DNA of 64,000 nt from NCBI GenBank assembly GCA_934141535.1, contig CAKPCH010000006.1, positions 68,345 to 132,344 on the forward strand, in the 5' to 3' direction. The notes under the pieces are model-generated. The model was given only the letters and a program-made list of their open reading frames with translations. It was not told where the DNA came from and made no database searches. The DNA comes from an uncultured Bacilli bacterium (GTDB lineage Bacteria > Bacillota_I > Bacilli_A > RF39 > UBA660). The translations under genes and the position numbers were made by a program. Shown here one piece after another: positions 8,281 through 16,746 of this stretch; positions within the stretch are counted from its first letter, which is position 1, and each line of letters opens with the position of its first letter.

Positions 8281-8696
8281 TTTTGTATCATATTTAATAG
8301 GTTTATCTTAAACATATCTTTTTCAGCATGTTGCTTTGAAACCATTACTCCCTTATAAGTGACAAGTTCAGAAGCATGTCCCTCACTTAATATTTCGTGA
8401 GGCTCGAATTTGTCTAACATAACGATTTTTTCGTTTTCATAAACTATATAATATAATTTTATATCTCCGTGAACTTTAGAAAACATAGCATCCGTAGGTA
8501 ATTTAAGCTCATATGTAATAGTATTATTTGATTGATTTGTAGAAATAACCTTACCTAAAAGCTTTCCTTCTTTCAATGAGGGATAGTATTCAAAATAAAG
8601 CTTTTTATAAGCAAGCATATTATACTTCTTTATTGATCTTTCAAGCTTTTTAAACTCATTCTCATTTACATAATCAAAAATATATGCATCTTTCAT
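8277..8696 (-). CDS. Conserved-looking hypothetical protein, 139 residues
   Basis: A soluble 139-residue protein without signal peptide or membrane segment. The N-terminus is helical and basic; the middle (about 45-110) alternates short beta strands (KLLGKVIST, TITYELKLP, IKLYYIVYE). I do not recognise the family. It has a good AGGTG ribosome site, its own terminator, and stands alone between the tRNAs and a membrane-anchored protein gene. Confidence 0.7.
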   Translation of the reverse strand: MKDAYIFDYVNENEFKKLERSIKKYNMLAYKKLYFEYYPSLKEGKLLGKVISTNQSNNTITYELKLPTDAMFSKVHGDIKLYYIVYENEKIVMLDKFEPHEILSEGHASELVTYKGVMVSKQHAEKDMFKINLLNMIQK

Positions 8697-8775
8697 AGTT
8701 CACCTCCTATATTGACTCTATTCTACTATAAATATAGTAACACATAACAAGTATCTTTGTCAAACACAAAGCGGC

Positions 8776-8806
8776 AAAAAAAGTGTTAAAAAACACTTTT
8801 TTATAC
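8776..8806 (-). terminator. Terminator of the 8801-10219 gene
   Basis: AAAAAAGTGTT-TTTT-AACACTTTTTTT on the minus strand, overlapping the stop codon. Confidence 0.85.
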
Positions 8807-10219
8807 TTCCTTTACATTTCCAGTAAATTTGTATCCCTTACCGATTAAAGCAGTATCAACTTTGGTATTTGACCATTTTATATCAGTAAATCCTTTTTCT
8901 GTTTTACATTTTTTATATCTATAATATGTAACGTTTTCATAAACTGGGATTTTGATAGTCTCATAAATTGGAGTTTTTATTTCCTCTACCTTCTCTACAG
9001 TTCTATAACCATAAACTGGTACCTCTTGTTCTTGATATACATCAATAGTTTGATATACATCTTTTTCTCTAGTTTTTTCAACTACGTCATATACATCTTT
9101 TATTAAATATTTTCTCCAAGTATACATTGTTTCATCTTCACAATAAGAACAAGTCTTAATTGTATCTGTACTAATTATTTTATATTTAACGGTAGATGTA
9201 TTTGCAGGTATTTGTGATAAAGTTCCTGTTCCAATTTCATCTGTTTCTTCTTCTACCTGCCCTACTACTACATTTTCAGTATATTTTTCTGTTGTTGTTC
9301 CAACTTTAACATCCTTAGTTCCAACTTTTACTAATTTTGTGCTGTAACCACTAATGTATTTTTCTGTAACTTCTTTCTTAATCGTTTCTATCTTAGTAGA
9401 AGCTTGAATTTTAACTTCATTATATTTAACAACTTCTTTTTCAGTTTTTGTTTCTACCTTAGTATTTTCATCACTAGTTACTTTATCTTTTTGCCATTTA
9501 GACCATGCATTACAAGTAGTACAATCTTCCTTAATAAATTTATATTCATATAAATATTTTTTATTAATTGGTGGATTATCTTCACCACAAGATTTATCAT
9601 ACTCTTCTTTACTTACCACTATACCATTCTTATCATAATATTTACCACTTACAACTTGACAGCTGTATTTATCTGGATTTGGAGTTGGTGTTGGATTATA
9701 TTTTTCTTCTTCTCTTTTTGTTGTTTCACTTGGTGTAGTAATTTGTTTCTCACAAACTCCACCTTTACAATAAGAATAACATCCAAGATATACAATTATA
9801 TAATCTTCAACATCACCACAACTTAAATTAACCTTTAATCTATACTCTTCAGTATACTTTGTCATTTCAACGTAAGATCTATCAGCATTACATTCTTTAC
9901 CATTTTTATCTTTCATTTTTAAAACTAAATGTAAATCATACATTTCACGTAATGTTAATTTTTTACTCTCACCAACTACTTGAGGCATTCTCTCATCTGT
10001 AAAATAACCTATAGCGGCCTCTTTCATACGCCCTACATTATTTGCGAATACTTCATCATATAAAACTGATAATCTTTCTAAATCAAAATTACCATATTTT
10101 TTATCTAGGTCCCATTTGGTGGGAAAAATCCATAACATTAAAAATACAAATAATAATACTAATAATAATGTTAGGAAAAAACTTTTAAATGAAAATTTTT
10201 CTTTTCTTTCTTCGTACAT
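8801..10219 (-). CDS. Membrane-anchored extracellular protein with repetitive beta-rich region
   Basis: The start is set at 10219 because GAGGGGGAG lies 6 bases upstream; this gives 472 residues. One transmembrane helix near the N-terminus (about 14-34, FFLTLLLVLLFVFLMLWIF) leaves the rest outside. A domain of about 130 residues with paired cysteines (CYSYCKGGVC) is followed by a Pro/Thr linker (NPTPTPNPDK), then a long stretch of short repeats of the type VKVGT and (D/P)VY or (T/V)PVYE, ending with CxxC-like pairs (CTTC, CSYC). No enzyme motif is visible. The repeats suggest a structural or binding role at the surface. Confidence 0.75.
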   Translation of the reverse strand: MYEERKEKFSFKSFFLTLLLVLLFVFLMLWIFPTKWDLDKKYGNFDLERLSVLYDEVFANNVGRMKEAAIGYFTDERMPQVVGESKKLTLREMYDLHLVLKMKDKNGKECNADRSYVEMTKYTEEYRLKVNLSCGDVEDYIIVYLGCYSYCKGGVCEKQITTPSETTKREEEKYNPTPTPNPDKYSCQVVSGKYYDKNGIVVSKEEYDKSCGEDNPPINKKYLYEYKFIKEDCTTCNAWSKWQKDKVTSDENTKVETKTEKEVVKYNEVKIQASTKIETIKKEVTEKYISGYSTKLVKVGTKDVKVGTTTEKYTENVVVGQVEEETDEIGTGTLSQIPANTSTVKYKIISTDTIKTCSYCEDETMYTWRKYLIKDVYDVVEKTREKDVYQTIDVYQEQEVPVYGYRTVEKVEEIKTPIYETIKIPVYENVTYYRYKKCKTEKGFTDIKWSNTKVDTALIGKGYKFTGNVKEV

Positions 10220-10283
10220 AAGCGACTCCCCCTCATTTAGATGTGAATTATGATAACACATTATATGCTTTTTGTCAACATTT

Positions 10284-10312
10284 ACAAATAAAAAGAACTA
10301 TTTAATAGTTCC
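10284..10312 (-). terminator. Terminator of the HAD-deoC-tyrS operon
   Basis: GGAACTATT-AAATAGTTC-TTTTTATTT on the minus strand, just after the tyrS stop. Confidence 0.8.
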
Positions 10313-11524
10313 TAAATAATATTTCTTTTTACCTCTTCTTATGACAACTATCTTATTATCAATAGCAATATCTTCATTAATTAAGTAATTCTCATCTGTA
10401 ACTACATCACCGTTTACTGATATTGCTTTACTTGATATAAATTCACGAGCTTCCCTTTTTGATTTTGCTATATCATTATTTACTAATAAATCTATTAGAC
10501 AAATATCATCATCAATAGAAAATGAAGGAACACCCTTAAAACATAATTCTATTTCTTCTTTCGTCAATCCTTTAACATTTCCACTAAATAAAGCTTCACT
10601 CATATTTAAAGCATGTGAAAATTCTTCTTCACCGTGTAAAAATGTTATAACTTCTTTTGCTAATGTTTTTTGTGCAATTCTTTTTTCAGGACAAGCTAAA
10701 TGTTCTTTTTCTATTTCTTCTATTTCTTCTTTTGTTAAAAATGTTAATTTTTTTAAATAATCTATAACACATATATCACTAGTATTTATTAAATATTGGA
10801 ATAATTCATAACTAGAAGTTTTATTTTTATCAAGCCATAATGCATTACCTTCTGTTTTTCCAAATTTAACTCCGTTAGCATCTAATACAAGTGGCATTGT
10901 CATTCCATAAAGTTCAGTATCTAACTTTTTACGGGCTAATTCTATTCCAGTTGTAATATTACCCCATTGGTCTGATCCAGCAACTTGAAGAGTTACTCCC
11001 CTAGATTCATACAAATGAACAAAGTCCATTCCTTGAAGTAATGTATAAGCAAATTCACAAAATGTAATTCCAGATTCAAGTCTTCTACTAATTATATCCT
11101 TATCTAACATATAATTAACATTTATATATTTACCATAATCTCTTAAAAAATCTAGTATGCTTATATCCTTAGTCCAATCATAGTTATTAACTACTTCAAA
11201 CCCGAATATTTCTTTTGCTTGTTTAGTTAATCCTAAAACATTATGTTGAACTTGTTCTTTAGTTATCATTTGACGTTCTTTAGATGGTTTAGGATCTCCT
11301 ATAAGTCCTGTAGCACCCCCTATTAACAATATTGGTTTATGTCCATATTTAGCTAAACGAGTTGCTATTAAGAAACTTGAAAAATGTCCTATATGCATAC
11401 TATCTGCAGTAGGGTCAGTTCCTATATAAAAAGTTAACTTTTCTTCATTTAATTTTTTTTCTAAATCTGGAGAACTTATATCTTTAATTAATCCTCTCCA
11501 TTTTAAATCTTCAAATAATGTCAT
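10298..11524 (-). CDS. tyrS: Tyrosyl-tRNA synthetase
   Basis: TyrRS charges tRNA-Tyr. The 408-residue protein starts at MTLFEDLKWRG, with AGGAGGAG 7 bases upstream; the longer in-frame start inside deoC is rejected. It has the HIGH-type motif HIGHFSS, the Tyr-binding region (YTLLQGMDFVHL and GSDQWGN), the KMSKS-equivalent KFGKTEG, and a C-terminal S4 RNA-binding domain (about 340-408). It is the last gene of a three-gene unit (HAD phosphatase, deoC, tyrS) with one base between the deoC stop and its start codon. The unit is headed by a T-box leader, and tyrS is its only synthetase. Confidence 0.97.
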   Translation of the reverse strand: MTLFEDLKWRGLIKDISSPDLEKKLNEEKLTFYIGTDPTADSMHIGHFSSFLIATRLAKYGHKPILLIGGATGLIGDPKPSKERQMITKEQVQHNVLGLTKQAKEIFGFEVVNNYDWTKDISILDFLRDYGKYINVNYMLDKDIISRRLESGITFCEFAYTLLQGMDFVHLYESRGVTLQVAGSDQWGNITTGIELARKKLDTELYGMTMPLVLDANGVKFGKTEGNALWLDKNKTSSYELFQYLINTSDICVIDYLKKLTFLTKEEIEEIEKEHLACPEKRIAQKTLAKEVITFLHGEEEFSHALNMSEALFSGNVKGLTKEEIELCFKGVPSFSIDDDICLIDLLVNNDIAKSKREAREFISSKAISVNGDVVTDENYLINEDIAIDNKIVVIRRGKKKYYLGTIK

Positions 11525-11525
11525 A

Positions 11526-12218
11526 TTAACTCTCCTCCTTACAATCACAGCAATCGCAATTACAATCATCATCACCATTACATTCCATTATTTTAACTCC
11601 ACTACTTGTTCCTATTCTAGTAGCGCCCGCTTTAATCATATCACATGCATCTTTGTAACTTTTTATTCCACCACTTGCTTTTATTTCTAGAACTTCTCCT
11701 TTATGTTCTTTTATAAGTTCTACATCTTCTTTACGTGCACCATATTTACTAAATCCAGTACTTGTTTTTATAAAATTAACAAATGTCTCATTACAAATTT
11801 CAGTCATTTTTATTATTTCCTCTTTTGTTAATAAGCAAGTTTCTATTATTACCTTCAAGACTTTCCCATCTATAGCATCTCTTATTTCTTCTATCTCTTC
11901 TTTTACATATTCATAATCTTTATTTTTAAGTGCTGAAATATTTATTATCATATCAATTTCATCTGCACCTAATTCAACTGCATTTATTGCTTCAAATACT
12001 TTTACTTCTTTTGTACTCATACCACTTGGAAAACCAACAACAGTACATACATCAACATTAGTATCTTTTAGTAGACTAGATGCTAATGGCACATAATATG
12101 GATAAACACAAACACTAGCAAACCCATATTTAATTGCCTCGTTACATAATTTTTCTATATCTTTTAATACAGCCGTATTATTTAAATTAGTATGATCTAT
12201 ATATTTATTTATTTCCAT
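11526..12218 (-). CDS. deoC: Deoxyribose-phosphate aldolase with cysteine-rich tail
   Basis: DeoC splits 2-deoxyribose-5-phosphate into acetaldehyde and glyceraldehyde-3-phosphate in deoxynucleoside catabolism. The 230-residue TIM-barrel protein shows the Schiff-base lysine in FIKTSTGF (Lys151), the second active-site lysine in EIKASGG (Lys180) and Asp89 in DEIDM. An unusual tail follows the fold: residues 213-226 contain six cysteines among Asp and Asn (CNGDDDCNCDCCDC). This may bind metal, or be a neutral extension. The start codon overlaps the stop of the HAD gene (TAATG), indicating coupling. Confidence 0.93.
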   Translation of the reverse strand: MEINKYIDHTNLNNTAVLKDIEKLCNEAIKYGFASVCVYPYYVPLASSLLKDTNVDVCTVVGFPSGMSTKEVKVFEAINAVELGADEIDMIINISALKNKDYEYVKEEIEEIRDAIDGKVLKVIIETCLLTKEEIIKMTEICNETFVNFIKTSTGFSKYGARKEDVELIKEHKGEVLEIKASGGIKSYKDACDMIKAGATRIGTSSGVKIMECNGDDDCNCDCCDCKEES

Positions 12219-12850
12219 TATAACATCTCCTTTAATTCATCTATACTTTTAATTGTAGTAATATTTGGTACCTTAATTCCATCCTTATTTAAATAAAACA
12301 CATTCATTCCAAGTTCATAAGGTACTTTTATATCAACATCAAAATTATCACCTATCATAGCGCACTCTTCTACCTTTAAATCACCAACTACACTTAAAAA
12401 ACTATCTTCTAAAGGTTTCATAGGAACAATATCTGTTCCATATACTTTAGTAAAATACTTTAATAGTCCTGCTTTTCTTAGTCTATTCTCTTGTGACTTT
12501 GTAAACCAATTAGAAAGCACTACAAGTTCATATTTTTTACTCAAATATTCTAAAGTTTTTATTGTACTATCTGAAACAGGTGTAATTAAATTATCATACA
12601 TTTTAAAATAATCATCACTAAATTTTTTATCTAAATTTAAACCCAACTCTTTATTTATCAAATTTAGTACATCTTCTATTTTGTAATACTTATATAATCC
12701 ACAAGTCTCATATTTACCAAGAGCATTATATAAATCTATAAAACTTTTTTTTATATTATTTTTATCTAATACTTCTTGATAACCTCTAACATACTCCTTA
12801 GGAAAATCTATTAAGGTATTATCTACATCAAATATTAATTTTTTAATCAT
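12218..12850 (-). CDS. HAD-family phosphatase
   Basis: A 210-residue haloacid dehalogenase-type hydrolase. Motif I is FDVDNTLID (Asp9 nucleophile, Asp11 acid), motif II LSNW, motif III a lysine before PLEDSF (MKP), and motif IV GDNFDVD. A helical cap lies between motifs I and II, as in the beta-phosphoglucomutase/YjjG group that acts on small phosphates or nucleotides. It is the first gene after the T-box leader and is coupled to deoC, which suggests a role in (deoxy)ribose phosphate or nucleotide turnover. The exact substrate cannot be read from the sequence. Confidence 0.85.
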   Translation of the reverse strand: MIKKLIFDVDNTLIDFPKEYVRGYQEVLDKNNIKKSFIDLYNALGKYETCGLYKYYKIEDVLNLINKELGLNLDKKFSDDYFKMYDNLITPVSDSTIKTLEYLSKKYELVVLSNWFTKSQENRLRKAGLLKYFTKVYGTDIVPMKPLEDSFLSVVGDLKVEECAMIGDNFDVDIKVPYELGMNVFYLNKDGIKVPNITTIKSIDELKEML

Positions 12851-12864
12851 AAATCCTCCAATAA

Positions 12865-13053
12865 CTAAAAAAATATTATAAACATAGGGACGATTTATGC
12901 CGTGGTACCACCCTATTTCATAATATTTATTATCTTGATACTATAACGCGTAACCGTTTTGAAAGGTATTTCACTATTTTAACTTGTTTAGTTTTCAACA
13001 CCCACTAAATCTCTTTTTACCATTAAAATAATTACTGAGTCTCTTCTTCAATT
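12865..13053 (-). ncRNA. T-box: T-box riboswitch, probably tyrosine-specific
   Basis: The T-box sequence AGGGTGGTACCACGG is the complement of 12900-12914. A terminator (ATAGGG...CCCTAT then a T-run) lies downstream and competes with it. Upstream, stem I is closed by TTGAA/TTCAA. A GGGTG distal-loop motif is present, and the specifier region reads GTGAAATACC, offering UAC (Tyr). The downstream operon contains tyrS as its only synthetase, which supports tyrosine. The specifier register is my judgement and could be one base off. Confidence 0.88.
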
Positions 13054-13059
13054 AAGTTG

Positions 13060-13068
13060 ATTATATCA
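13060..13068 (-). promoter_or_regulatory. Extended -10 promoter of the tyrS operon
   Basis: TGATATAAT on the minus strand (complement of 13060-13068) gives a TG-extended -10 box; the -35 region is poor. Transcription would start near 13053. Confidence 0.55.
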
Positions 13069-13082
13069 CATTTTTTTAAATT

Positions 13083-13526
13083 TTAATACCCTATTTTTTT
13101 AATTAATTTATTTACTTCATTTTTATATTCTTTTTTAACATTTACATAAATTACTGTATTTTCACGTTTTGATAATGCTTTATATTCTGTATCTGTTGTT
13201 AAACTATATTTATTTTTTTTATCTTTATATATACAATCTTCTGTTCTTTCTGCTTCAAATAAATCTTTATTTGCGTTAAAAAATTCATCTGCAGCATCTT
13301 CACTAGATAATATATAAAATTCTATGCTATAATCTTTATCATGACTGGTTGCTATAAAAGATTCTTTTATATATTCATAATTTTCAAATTGATTTATGGT
13401 ACTTACAACATAAAAATCATTATCTCTTAATTTCTTTTTAAATTCATCACTTGTTAAAGTTGATGAGTTGCATGCACAACAAAGAATAATTAAAACAAAT
13501 ACTAGTAATGTTTTTAATTTTTTCAT
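13083..13526 (-). CDS. Small lipoprotein of unknown function
   Basis: A 147-residue protein with an N-terminal signal peptide and lipobox-like stretch LCCAC, so the likely lipidated residue is one of Cys17, 18 or 20. The mature part is a compact mixed alpha/beta domain with two further cysteines absent from known motifs. I recognise no family. It lies directly downstream of rpmF but after a terminator, so it may be transcribed at a reduced level. Confidence 0.7.
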   Translation of the reverse strand: MKKLKTLLVFVLIILCCACNSSTLTSDEFKKKLRDNDFYVVSTINQFENYEYIKESFIATSHDKDYSIEFYILSSEDAADEFFNANKDLFEAERTEDCIYKDKKNKYSLTTDTEYKALSKRENTVIYVNVKKEYKNEVNKLIKKIGY

Positions 13527-13542
13527 AATTCACCCCGCTTGC

Positions 13543-13568
13543 AAAAAAAGAAACTATTTAGTTTCTTC
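13543..13568 (-). terminator. Terminator after rpmF
   Basis: GAAACTAAATAGTTTC followed by TTTTTTT on the minus strand, beginning inside the last codons of rpmF. Confidence 0.8.
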
Positions 13569-13739
13569 TGTTTTTACTATATCTTTACCTTTGTAAGTTC
13601 CACAAGCTAAGCATACTCTATGTGGTCTTACTTCAGCACCACATTTTGGGCATTTTACAGTTGCATTTTCTTCAATTTTGTAATGTGTTCTTCTTTTTCT
13701 ACCTCTAGTATTACTTACTTTTCTAAATGGTACAGCCAT
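13554..13739 (-). CDS. rpmF: 50S ribosomal protein L32
   Basis: A 61-residue protein with the L32 start [19 protein letters not shown] and a zinc ribbon CPKC...CLAC (about residues 30-49). It keeps all four cysteines, so it is the zinc-binding form. It follows yceD with a 13-base gap, the usual yceD-rpmF pair of Bacilli. Confidence 0.97.
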   Translation of the reverse strand: MAVPFRKVSNTRGRKRRTHYKIEENATVKCPKCGAEVRPHRVCLACGTYKGKDIVKTEETK

Positions 13740-13752
13740 TTATTTCACCTCA

Positions 13753-14241
13753 CTATTCATCAATCATATCCATAAGTTCACTAAGTGGACTTTGATTTTT
13801 TTCTTCACTTGTTGTAAAGCTCCATCCATCACCTTTAAGATTAAGATCTGAATCTTTAATATCATCGCTAACAACACGAGAAGGAATTTCCATTAATATA
13901 TTTTCCCATATTATTGGCAAAATATCAATAGAATTTCGAAAATTTTTGTTATTTTCTTCTAAATTTTCACACAATTCATCCAATTCTCCACTTATATGTA
14001 TATCAAATGGATAATTAACAGGCTTTAATGTAATTGCACATGGTAGTACCATTACGCCTTTAACATTGCAATCTAGTTCTATATTACCTAAACTATTTTT
14101 AAAAAGTTCACCTTCAATTAAAACATCATTTAAACTTATCAAATCAGTACCACTCATCTCTTCTTTATTAAAAGAGTATATAGCACTTATAGGTATACTT
14201 CTTACAATATTATTGTTAAGTCTAACTAAATCATAATTCAT
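13753..14241 (-). CDS. yceD: YceD-family protein (DUF177)
   Basis: The 162-residue protein belongs to the YceD/YlbN group, known to sit beside rpmF and linked to 23S rRNA or ribosome maturation. The conserved core (about 50-85) shows LDCNVKGVMVLPCAITLKPVNYPF, with the usual two cysteines, and the acidic C-terminus is typical. I choose the start at MNYDLV because GGGTG lies 5 bases upstream; MGDN four codons earlier is possible. In Bacillus the order is ylbM-ylbN-rpmF; here the ylbM orthologue (tmcAL) lies 400 bases away, divergent. Confidence 0.88.
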   Translation of the reverse strand: MNYDLVRLNNNIVRSIPISAIYSFNKEEMSGTDLISLNDVLIEGELFKNSLGNIELDCNVKGVMVLPCAITLKPVNYPFDIHISGELDELCENLEENNKNFRNSIDILPIIWENILMEIPSRVVSDDIKDSDLNLKGDGWSFTTSEEKNQSPLSELMDMIDE

Positions 14242-14280
14242 GTTATCACCCATTCCTGTACCATTATATATGTTTATCTT

Positions 14281-14312
14281 AAAAAATGCAAGTTTTAACT
14301 TAAAACTTTAAT
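14281..14312 (-). terminator. Terminator of the thioredoxin-like gene
   Basis: AAGTTTTAAGTTAAAACTT followed by GCATTTTTT on the minus strand, overlapping the stop codon. Confidence 0.65.
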
Positions 14313-14525
14313 CATTCTAACAATTTCTCTTTCATTTAAAACTTTTCCTTCACTTACTACTTTATCATTTATAATAAGTGCTGGAATATTTTTTATATTG
14401 TATTTTTTTTCATAATTACTTCCGTTTAATAGCTCTAAGTTAATGTTATAGTCATTTATCTTAAGTATATTTTTTCTAAGTTTAATACCATTGCTGCAAT
14501 CATAACCTACTATTTTTAAATTCAT
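14295..14525 (-). CDS. Small thioredoxin-fold protein lacking the second active-site cysteine
   Basis: A 76-residue protein with the pattern of glutaredoxin/redox-active disulfide proteins: MNLKIVGYDCSNGIKLRKNI, then a strand, then NIPALIINDKVVSEG with the cis-Pro (about residue 50). In relatives the first motif is GCxxC; here it is DCSNG, so only Cys10 remains. It could work as a monothiol protein or have lost redox function. It stands upstream of yceD-rpmF on the same strand after a terminator. Confidence 0.7.
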   Translation of the reverse strand: MNLKIVGYDCSNGIKLRKNILKINDYNINLELLNGSNYEKKYNIKNIPALIINDKVVSEGKVLNEREIVRMIKVLS

Positions 14526-14641
14526 ACTTCCTCCTTTCTAGTTTAATTATAGTATAGAAATATGAAAGAATTTTGTCACTTTTTTAAAATTATCATGTAT
14601 TTATTTTGTAATTTTTGTGATATATTAGTTCTGGTGATGAC

Positions 14642-15784
14642 ATGAATATAGGAATAATTGCTGAATATAACCCATTTCATTATGGACATTTATATCATTT
14701 AAAAAAAATAAAAGAGATGTACCCAAATTCTAATATAATATTAGTATTATCAGGGCCTATAACTGAAAGAGGAGATTTAAGTGTTTATAGTAAATGGGAT
14801 AAAACTTTTGTAGCACTCCAATCTAATGTAGACTTAGTTGTTGAACTTCCAATAAAATATATACAAAGTGCAGATTGGTTTAGTAAAGGAGCTATTGGTA
14901 TTTTAAATAAGCTTGGATGCGATACTATTGTTTTTGGAAGTGAATCTAATGATGTAGAATTACTAAAAAATCTTGCCAATATTCAACTTAATAACAAAGA
15001 GTATGATAATATAGTTAAAAAATATTTAGATGAAGGATTAAATTATCCAACTGCTATGTCAAAAGCACTAAGTATGTTTTCAAAAACTACAATAAATACT
15101 CCAAATGATTTATTAGGACTTTCGTATGTTAAAGAAATAATTAAAAATAATTACGATATTAATCCCATTACTATAAAAAGAACTAATAATTATAATTCAA
15201 AAAAAATAGAAGGTAAAATAACGAGCGCTACAAGTATAAGAGAGCTACTAAGAAATAATAAAAGTATTAAAAAATACATTCCAAAATATTCTTATGAATT
15301 TATAAAAAATCCTATATTTTTAGACGATTATTTTAGCTATATGAAATATAAAATAATAACTGAAGATGATTTAACTAAATATCAAGGAATCGATAATATT
15401 TTACAAAATAGAATAAAGAAATTCATTAATGATTCTAATAACTTAGATGAACTTATTAATAATATTAAAACAAAAAGATATACATATAATAGAATTAAAA
15501 GAGCACTTATTATTATTTTGTTTTCTTTAGAGAAAATTGAATATACTAATATGGAACTAGAATATATAAGGGTACTTGGTTTTTCTTCTAAAGGGAAAAA
15601 TATTTTAAATAAAATTAAAAAAACTATAGATATACCACTACTAACTACTTTTGATCCTAAATATTTAAAATTAGATTTTAAAATAAATAATATTTTATCT
15701 CTTAATAAAAATATTATAAATAAAAAAGAATTTATTGAAAAAGAATTTAAGCAAAAACCTATAATATACGAAAAAAATAAGTAA
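14642..15784 (+). CDS. tmcAL: tRNA(Met) cytidine acetate ligase TmcAL
   Basis: TmcAL (YlbM) uses ATP and acetate to make N4-acetylcytidine at the wobble base of elongator tRNA-Met. The 380-residue protein begins MNIGIIAEYNPFHYGHLYHL with the HxGH nucleotidyltransferase motif (about 13-16), followed by LSGPITERGD and the conserved SADWFSKGAIGIL and FGSES. The C-terminal half is helical and lysine-rich. The GGTGATGAC ribosome site is 3 bases from the ATG. It is divergent from the yceD-rpmF unit, whereas in Bacillus these genes are neighbours on one strand. Confidence 0.93.
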   Translation: MNIGIIAEYNPFHYGHLYHLKKIKEMYPNSNIILVLSGPITERGDLSVYSKWDKTFVALQSNVDLVVELPIKYIQSADWFSKGAIGILNKLGCDTIVFGSESNDVELLKNLANIQLNNKEYDNIVKKYLDEGLNYPTAMSKALSMFSKTTINTPNDLLGLSYVKEIIKNNYDINPITIKRTNNYNSKKIEGKITSATSIRELLRNNKSIKKYIPKYSYEFIKNPIFLDDYFSYMKYKIITEDDLTKYQGIDNILQNRIKKFINDSNNLDELINNIKTKRYTYNRIKRALIIILFSLEKIEYTNMELEYIRVLGFSSKGKNILNKIKKTIDIPLLTTFDPKYLKLDFKINNILSLNKNIINKKEFIEKEFKQKPIIYEKNK

Positions 15785-15806
15785 TTAATTTTACTTATTT
15801 TTTATT
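15774..15806. terminator. Bidirectional terminator between tmcAL and folD
   Basis: AAATAAGTAA and TTACTTATTT pair across a short AT loop, with A-run and T-run flanks; both converging genes end in it. Confidence 0.75.
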
Positions 15807-16625
15807 GTTATAACACATAATTACATTTTTTAAAAACATGGCAACTGTCATAGGACCTACTCCACCAGGTATAGGTGTTATTAATGATGCTTTTTTTGCT
15901 ACTTTATCAAAATCTACATCACCATGTGCTTTACCATCAATTAAAGTGCACCCTACATCTATTACAACAGCACCTTCTTTAACCATATCTTCAGTAATTA
16001 AATTAGGTACTCCTGCAGCACTTATTAATATATCAGCTTCTTTTGTATGTTTTTTTAAATCTGCTGTTTTAGAATGGCAAACTGTTACTGTAGCACCCTC
16101 ATTTAACATAGCATTAATTAGTGGCCTACCAACTAATTTTCCTTTACCTACTATAACAACCTCTTTACCTTCAATATCTACATTATACTCTTTTAAAAGA
16201 GTTAAAATAGCTTGGACAGTACAAGGCATTATAGATTTTCTACCACTTATAAGTCTACCTATATTTATATCAGTAAGACCATCTATATCTTTACTATTAA
16301 TAACAGTATTAAGTAATCTTTTTTCATTATACTTCTCTGGTAATGGAAGTTGTATCATAATTCCATTTACATAATCATCATTATTTAATTCTTTTATCTT
16401 ATTTATTATAGTAAGTTCAGGAGTTCCATCTTCAAATTTATAATATCTAAAATATATCCCTATCTTATTACAAGCATCTTCTTTTGCTTTGATATATAAA
16501 TTACTTGCCTCATCATCACCTACTTGTATGACTGCAACTGAAGGTCTTATTATACATCCCTTTATACTAATCCTTATCTCATCTTGTATATCATTACTTA
16601 ACTGTGTACCAATCATCTTTTCCAT
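15795..16625 (-). CDS. folD: Methylenetetrahydrofolate dehydrogenase/cyclohydrolase
   Basis: FolD interconverts 5,10-methylene- and 10-formyl-tetrahydrofolate, feeding purine and formyl-Met synthesis. The 276-residue protein has the catalytic Tyr-Lys pair in YIKAKEDAC (about 44-52), the IQLPLP motif, the NADP-binding Rossmann segment VVIVGKGKLVGRP and the C-terminal PIPGGVGPMTVAMF. Length and motifs are normal. It is a single-gene unit. With folA and thyA at 40.5-42 kb it completes the visible folate genes. Confidence 0.97.
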   Translation of the reverse strand: MEKMIGTQLSNDIQDEIRISIKGCIIRPSVAVIQVGDDEASNLYIKAKEDACNKIGIYFRYYKFEDGTPELTIINKIKELNNDDYVNGIMIQLPLPEKYNEKRLLNTVINSKDIDGLTDINIGRLISGRKSIMPCTVQAILTLLKEYNVDIEGKEVVIVGKGKLVGRPLINAMLNEGATVTVCHSKTADLKKHTKEADILISAAGVPNLITEDMVKEGAVVIDVGCTLIDGKAHGDVDFDKVAKKASLITPIPGGVGPMTVAMFLKNVIMCYNNKK

Positions 16626-16746
16626 ATAATCATCTCCATATAATATCCTTTTTATACTCTAATTATAGCAAATCTATAACTTACGTTGTCAAGTATATAG
16701 AGAAATTTGTTATATAGTTTACATAAAAATATGTAAAGAAAATTGG

